Shown here: positions 60,554 to 64,000 of the stretch, piece after piece
Position numbering within the stretch: position 1 is the stretch's first letter
Layout: the number at the start of each line of letters is the position of its first letter
From: Sclerotinia nivalis
Lineage: Eukaryota > Ascomycota > Leotiomycetes > Helotiales > Sclerotiniaceae
Assembly (NCBI GenBank): GCA_029531795.1
Contig: JAPEIS010000006.1
Coordinates: forward strand, 1,984,001 to 2,048,000
Direction: 5' to 3'
Length of the DNA stretch: 64,000 bases
Translations under genes and position numbers: made by a program
The notes under the pieces: model-generated
Told to the model about the DNA's origin: nothing
The model's database searches: none
What the model saw: the letters and a program-made list of their open reading frames with translations, nothing else

Positions 60554-61981
60554 ATGTCGACAATACCATCAAGGACGAGGTCAATTCGTAAACGTTCAGA
60601 AAGAATTACTAATATTAGTCGATCCGATAAATCACCTGTGGCTGCAGCTCCCGAAAGTACAGCTTCACCTAGTCGTTTACCTACTATCAAACCACGAAGA
60701 ACAACCACCATATCAACTGGTTCGAGCACTTCAACCTCTACACGACCTCCCACTACGAGCTCAATTGGTACCAGCAGTGCTTCCATACGACCCCCATCCA
60801 TTCGGGCAAACGTAAGCAAGCCTCCCACGAGTGGACTTGCTCGGTCGACTTCAATTCGAAATACATCTGCCGCGACGTCTGAACCCGTGAAGGATCGTTC
60901 AAGGCCACCCATAACTTCTATAAATCGACACATTTGTACCTCATCGAGCACTTCTACCACTGCAAGACCAGGCCATCTACGTACAAAATCCTCATCGACC
61001 ATTCTAAACAACCCCTCCACCGTCCTCCGCCCACCTAGTCAATCGTCACAAAGATCGCGCCCGCCAAGTCAATCATCGCAGAGAGCACAACCACAAGATG
61101 CCCCAGTGAGAACCCGTCCACAGTCCCTATATGCAGACACATCAGTCCGCAAACCTGCATTCTCTACTCTCCAACAACACTTTTCCCCGGCAAAGAATGT
61201 TGGTTCTAAACCGCATCCTGCCACATTCCTCGCTGCTCCGACTCCCAGTAAATTACCTTCCAACATCGCAATAACTGCGGAAGCCGCAAAGCTCCAGAAC
61301 GAATTATTACAACTACACATACTGCATAGGGATGCAGAACTAGTGAATAGACAATGGAAAGCTAGCGCGAAGAAAAAGCTTGGGGCAAAGTTCCAATTAG
61401 TAGTGAAGAGACATGATGAGTTAATTCGTTTGGAGGTGGAGGAAGCTGGAAAGGTTAATGCTGCTGCTTTAAAAGAGTGGCAAGGCATAGGAGCTCCGGG
61501 ATGGGGTCTAGAGGAGAGGATTCAATTGCTTGACGAAGTACTCAATGAAGCTTGGAGTCTAGGCGAACCCGGAGGAAAATACGCGAGGTTAGTGAGGAAA
61601 TTCGAGAAGTGGGTTGTTAAATGTGAGCAGATATTGAAGGATAGAGAGCATGACCAAATGTTGGACGAGGAAGAGGAAATTGTGTTTATTGAGGAACTAG
61701 ACATGGCATGGAAAGACGAATGTTTGGTTCTGAAGAGAAAACTCGAAGGATGGCGGGATGCTTTAGGAGATCTCGGGAGGTTTGAACAAGAGTCCACAAT
61801 GGCGAATGTGGTGGGTGGGATTAGAGCCTTAGTAAGTGGCATGCTTTTAGAGTTGGGGACCATGGCGCAAATCGAATCAGATGCCGTGGCATTGGAACAG
61901 GAATGCATTAAGAGTGTGAATGGGGGTTTAGAACATGACGATGATACCCCTATTGCAGGCGCTGTATGGAGGTTTATGTGA
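60554..61981 (+). CDS. Conserved-looking protein with basic Ser/Pro-rich N-terminus and helical C-terminus, function unknown
   Basis: A 475-residue, single-exon protein, ATG at 60554 in a good context (ATCATGTCG). Residues 1 to about 235 are low complexity and strongly basic (Ser, Thr, Pro, Arg), with a tandem RPPSQSSQR repeat at 159-176. A short motif STLQQHFSPAKN (204-215) leads into an ordered part. Residues about 236-400 are predicted by eye to be helical and charged (AEAAKLQNELLQLHILHRDAEL, then RHDELIRLEVEEAGKVN), with long amphipathic stretches and an acidic DEEEEIVFIEEL segment. The layout, with a basic flexible tail before a coiled or helical domain, is seen in cytoskeleton-binding proteins, but that is only an analogy. 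I cannot name the family. Minus-strand frames over this gene are shadows. Confidence 0.75.
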   Translation: MSTIPSRTRSIRKRSERITNISRSDKSPVAAAPESTASPSRLPTIKPRRTTTISTGSSTSTSTRPPTTSSIGTSSASIRPPSIRANVSKPPTSGLARSTSIRNTSAATSEPVKDRSRPPITSINRHICTSSSTSTTARPGHLRTKSSSTILNNPSTVLRPPSQSSQRSRPPSQSSQRAQPQDAPVRTRPQSLYADTSVRKPAFSTLQQHFSPAKNVGSKPHPATFLAAPTPSKLPSNIAITAEAAKLQNELLQLHILHRDAELVNRQWKASAKKKLGAKFQLVVKRHDELIRLEVEEAGKVNAAALKEWQGIGAPGWGLEERIQLLDEVLNEAWSLGEPGGKYARLVRKFEKWVVKCEQILKDREHDQMLDEEEEIVFIEELDMAWKDECLVLKRKLEGWRDALGDLGRFEQESTMANVVGGIRALVSGMLLELGTMAQIESDAVALEQECIKSVNGGLEHDDDTPIAGAVWRFM

Positions 61982-62589
61982 GCTATCATGGGTCAAGAAC
62001 CTCATACTTCGAGGCTTTATGCGGGCCCATTTATAATTGGGTCAAGGAGGACTAGATCTGCTTCGTGCCATATCCTCTTATTTCACATGTCATCAACAAC
62101 GTCATTAGTCTAAATACACAATCAACAGGTGCTGATCCATGAAGCCTGATACAAGAAATACTATGAAACACAGAGATTGCAAGATGACGATATTGCCACT
62201 AGGAAATTTTAATTCATTCTTATTGTTATTTATGGTATCTCACACAAGCAAATCAGGCCATTCTGTATAAACCCAGCTATTCCTGTCACCGGCGCCCCAG
62301 CCCCTGGTTCAATCAGCCCAAAGCATCGTATGTCCTTAACCAAAAACGCCGCTAAACCTAAGCTATGCCCAAATCCTCACTGCAGACCCCCAATAAAAGA
62401 TTTCTCTATTATAGATTGAAGAAAAGCAATGCTATTAACCTGTGAAGGCCTGATACACCTGTATTGATCTCGAATAAAGAACGATCATTGATGATTGCAT
62501 CCCGGAACCAGGCCCATTTTATGCTCCGTCATTGCCTTGAATATGCTTGTCACAGAGTGCGAAAAGAATTGTTGAAAATTCGTAACTGA
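61982..62589. other. Convergent 3' intergenic region
   Basis: 608 bp between the ends of two converging genes. Normal composition, no frame, repeat or RNA gene seen; it should hold both transcript ends. Confidence 0.6.
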
Positions 62590-64000
62590 TTAAACTCGTT
62601 GGCTAGCAAAATCTAGGACCTCGCAATCATCTTCAAAGAAGCCTTCCTCATCTTCGTTGCCTGGAGTTATGGCACCGTTAGGGTTAGCACCCTTGCGCCT
62701 TCTCGTAGTAACTACAATCTGCTCCATGTCCTCATGACTGCTGTCTGCGATCCTCATTACTCGCTCGATGGCAGAAGACGGAAGAGCCCTATGGTAAGAA
62801 GAAGTTTCGTAATCATCTTCGGTAAGTTGGGGTGGACCAACATCCAGTCTCACACTTCTTATAGGACCACCGAACGCCCACGCATTCTTTGATGATTTAG
62901 TCACAATAACGTCAGATGAACCACTTGTAGATGTGGAAGATGATGGTGTAGCCGTTTCATGAGAATAGATATGGAGATTAACTCGGCGATCTGTATGAAA
63001 TGGCTGATATGGCGCATTCGACTCAATTTCTGCTTGAGGTATTGAAGTTTCAGCTCCAGAGGGAAGCGATACTCGACTTGATACCTGTCTCACTTTCCAA
63101 TTATCCCCTGTATCTCTGGCTAATGTTTCAAGAACATCGTCAGGTACTGGCCCTGGCGCAATTCTAACGTCAGGTAGAGATGGTACTTGAAACTCGACGT
63201 ATTTGGCACCCCTGGATGCCTTTTGCTTGTCCGCTGGACGATCCGCCCTTCTGCTTTTCACTGTATAGATTCGAACAATACCCCCACCAACTACGATGAT
63301 TGAATCACCATGCTTCCCATTGTAGAATCTGACGCAGTTTGGGCTGGGGATATTTCTGCTCTTAGGTAGGTGCAATTTCGTTCCACCAGACTTTCGCATT
63401 TCATTCATCTTACCAGTTGCAGCGCCTACAGACCGGCTAATTCCAGCAGCCAATGCCTGTGTTCCCTGGCCTGCTTGCGACTTCACACTAGCAGCAGTGA
63501 TACCGGGAAGACCGACACTACTTCGACGCCTGCGAGAACCGACTAGAGGGCGAGCTACAGTCCACAATGATGACACAGCACTTGAAGCCACTCCGACAGC
63601 AGAAAGAGTAGCGTTGTTGTTATCGGGGTTCGCCTGATCAGAACTCCCTGAATGAATCCGCCGCCGTGGTGGAGGCCACGTAAAAGCGCTAGCTGGAAGG
63701 TCAAGGATATGAACCGTTCCAGGCTCCGTTACCATTGCAGCACGCTCACCATGTGGTGCAGTCCATACAACGTCCACAATTCTTGCAATGGTCATGCGCG
63801 AGAATTGTGCAATCTGTCGAACATGTGATCCATGTACACCTCCACCTTGGGAGCCCACCCCTTTGAGAAGAGATGACCTTGAATAATGCAATCGCATGAG
63901 ATCCCAGACAAACTGGACATCGCCTTTACTACTTGCCGTGAACAAAGCGAGACCGCTAGGCGCAAGTGACAGGAAGCTACACCCATGAGGCACGGGAAAA
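62590..64000 (-). CDS. WD40-like protein, N-terminus beyond the window (partial)
   Basis: The frame is open from the stop at 62590 to the right edge. No ATG fits near the edge: the first possible initiator in frame is a GTG at 63993, which is not a credible start in a fungus, and codons upstream of it stay open, so the gene continues outside. The visible 469 or so residues start with a WD40-type repeat (FLSLAPSGLALFTASSKGDV, then QFVWDL). A second blade-like segment has VDVVWTAPHGERAAMVTEPG and VHILDLP. Then follow a Ser/Arg-rich loop, another strand-rich segment (GDSIIVVGGGIVRIYTVKS), and a low-complexity C-terminal third ending in an acidic DEEGFFEDDCEVLDF tail. I recall fungal homologues related to BCAS3-type WD40 proteins, which act near phagophores and the cytoskeleton; this link is uncertain. 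Confidence 0.75.
   Translation of the reverse strand, partial: FPVPHGCSFLSLAPSGLALFTASSKGDVQFVWDLMRLHYSRSSLLKGVGSQGGGVHGSHVRQIAQFSRMTIARIVDVVWTAPHGERAAMVTEPGTVHILDLPASAFTWPPPRRRIHSGSSDQANPDNNNATLSAVGVASSAVSSLWTVARPLVGSRRRRSSVGLPGITAASVKSQAGQGTQALAAGISRSVGAATGKMNEMRKSGGTKLHLPKSRNIPSPNCVRFYNGKHGDSIIVVGGGIVRIYTVKSRRADRPADKQKASRGAKYVEFQVPSLPDVRIAPGPVPDDVLETLARDTGDNWKVRQVSSRVSLPSGAETSIPQAEIESNAPYQPFHTDRRVNLHIYSHETATPSSSTSTSGSSDVIVTKSSKNAWAFGGPIRSVRLDVGPPQLTEDDYETSSYHRALPSSAIERVMRIADSSHEDMEQIVVTTRRRKGANPNGAITPGNEDEEGFFEDDCEVLDFASQRV

Noticed and set aside
62590..63993. A complete 467-residue protein starting at 63993
   Set aside because: That start is a GTG codon and the frame stays open to the window edge, so the gene is partial.
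1..64000. CRISPR arrays, rRNA or tRNA genes
   Set aside because: No regularly spaced short repeats with unique spacers were seen, and no cloverleaf with conserved T-arm or rRNA core was recognised by eye.

Overview
This looks like a piece of a filamentous ascomycete (Pezizomycotina) chromosome with a two-compartment genome. About 54.9 kb of extremely AT-rich, transposon-packed DNA meets about 9 kb of normal-composition, gene-bearing DNA. The fungal call rests on three things: transition-only decay of long repeats (C to T and G to A, as in repeat-induced point mutation, RIP), fungal-type Ty3/Gypsy chromoviruses and Copia elements, and host proteins of ascomycete type. Leotiomycetes is my best guess, at low confidence. 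I see no rRNA, tRNA or CRISPR array.

Repeat block (1-54879). It is a stack of nested, decayed LTR retrotransposons that I name A to E plus one Copia. Most boundaries can be set to the base from LTR ends and 5-bp target-site duplications (TSDs). Layout: 3' end of a C element (1-701) abutting a reverse D element (702-2231); unassigned AT-rich DNA with an 86-bp tandem repeat (2232-5043); a solo LTR (5044-5383); more unassigned DNA (5384-7547); an E element of the D family (7548-about 11395); simple repeats and an orphan LTR end (to 12524); a reverse B element (B3, 12525-26767) split by a full chromovirus A1 (12749-25365), itself split by a full Copia (17378-23214), plus a second solo LTR (25492-25724); a full B1 (26877-35148) head to head with B3; and B2 (35247-54874), broken by a 13-kb insert made of C2 (40253-51857) next to D2 (51858-53323), with a full A2 (42491-49284) inside C2.

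Relative ages follow from the nesting: B was hit by A, and A1 was hit by Copia; B2 was hit by the D/C pair, and C2 was hit by A2. None of the elements keeps a full reading frame. Stops sit mostly at former Trp (TGG) and Gln (CAA) codons, and several catalytic or zinc-binding residues are replaced by single transitions.

Gene block (54880-64000). It holds four single-exon protein genes: a Caps_synth/GT32-like glycosyltransferase (minus), a disordered protein with a Cys-rich C-terminus (minus), a Ser/Pro-rich then helical protein (plus), and a WD40-like protein cut by the right window edge (minus). They do not form an obvious cluster or pathway. The glycosyltransferase stop codon lies only about 200 bp from the edge of the RIP-decayed block. 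I found no clearly new functional system. The most unusual items are the AG...CT ends of the B family, the head-to-head B pair, palindromes that survive in decayed DNA, and the repeated C/D junction.
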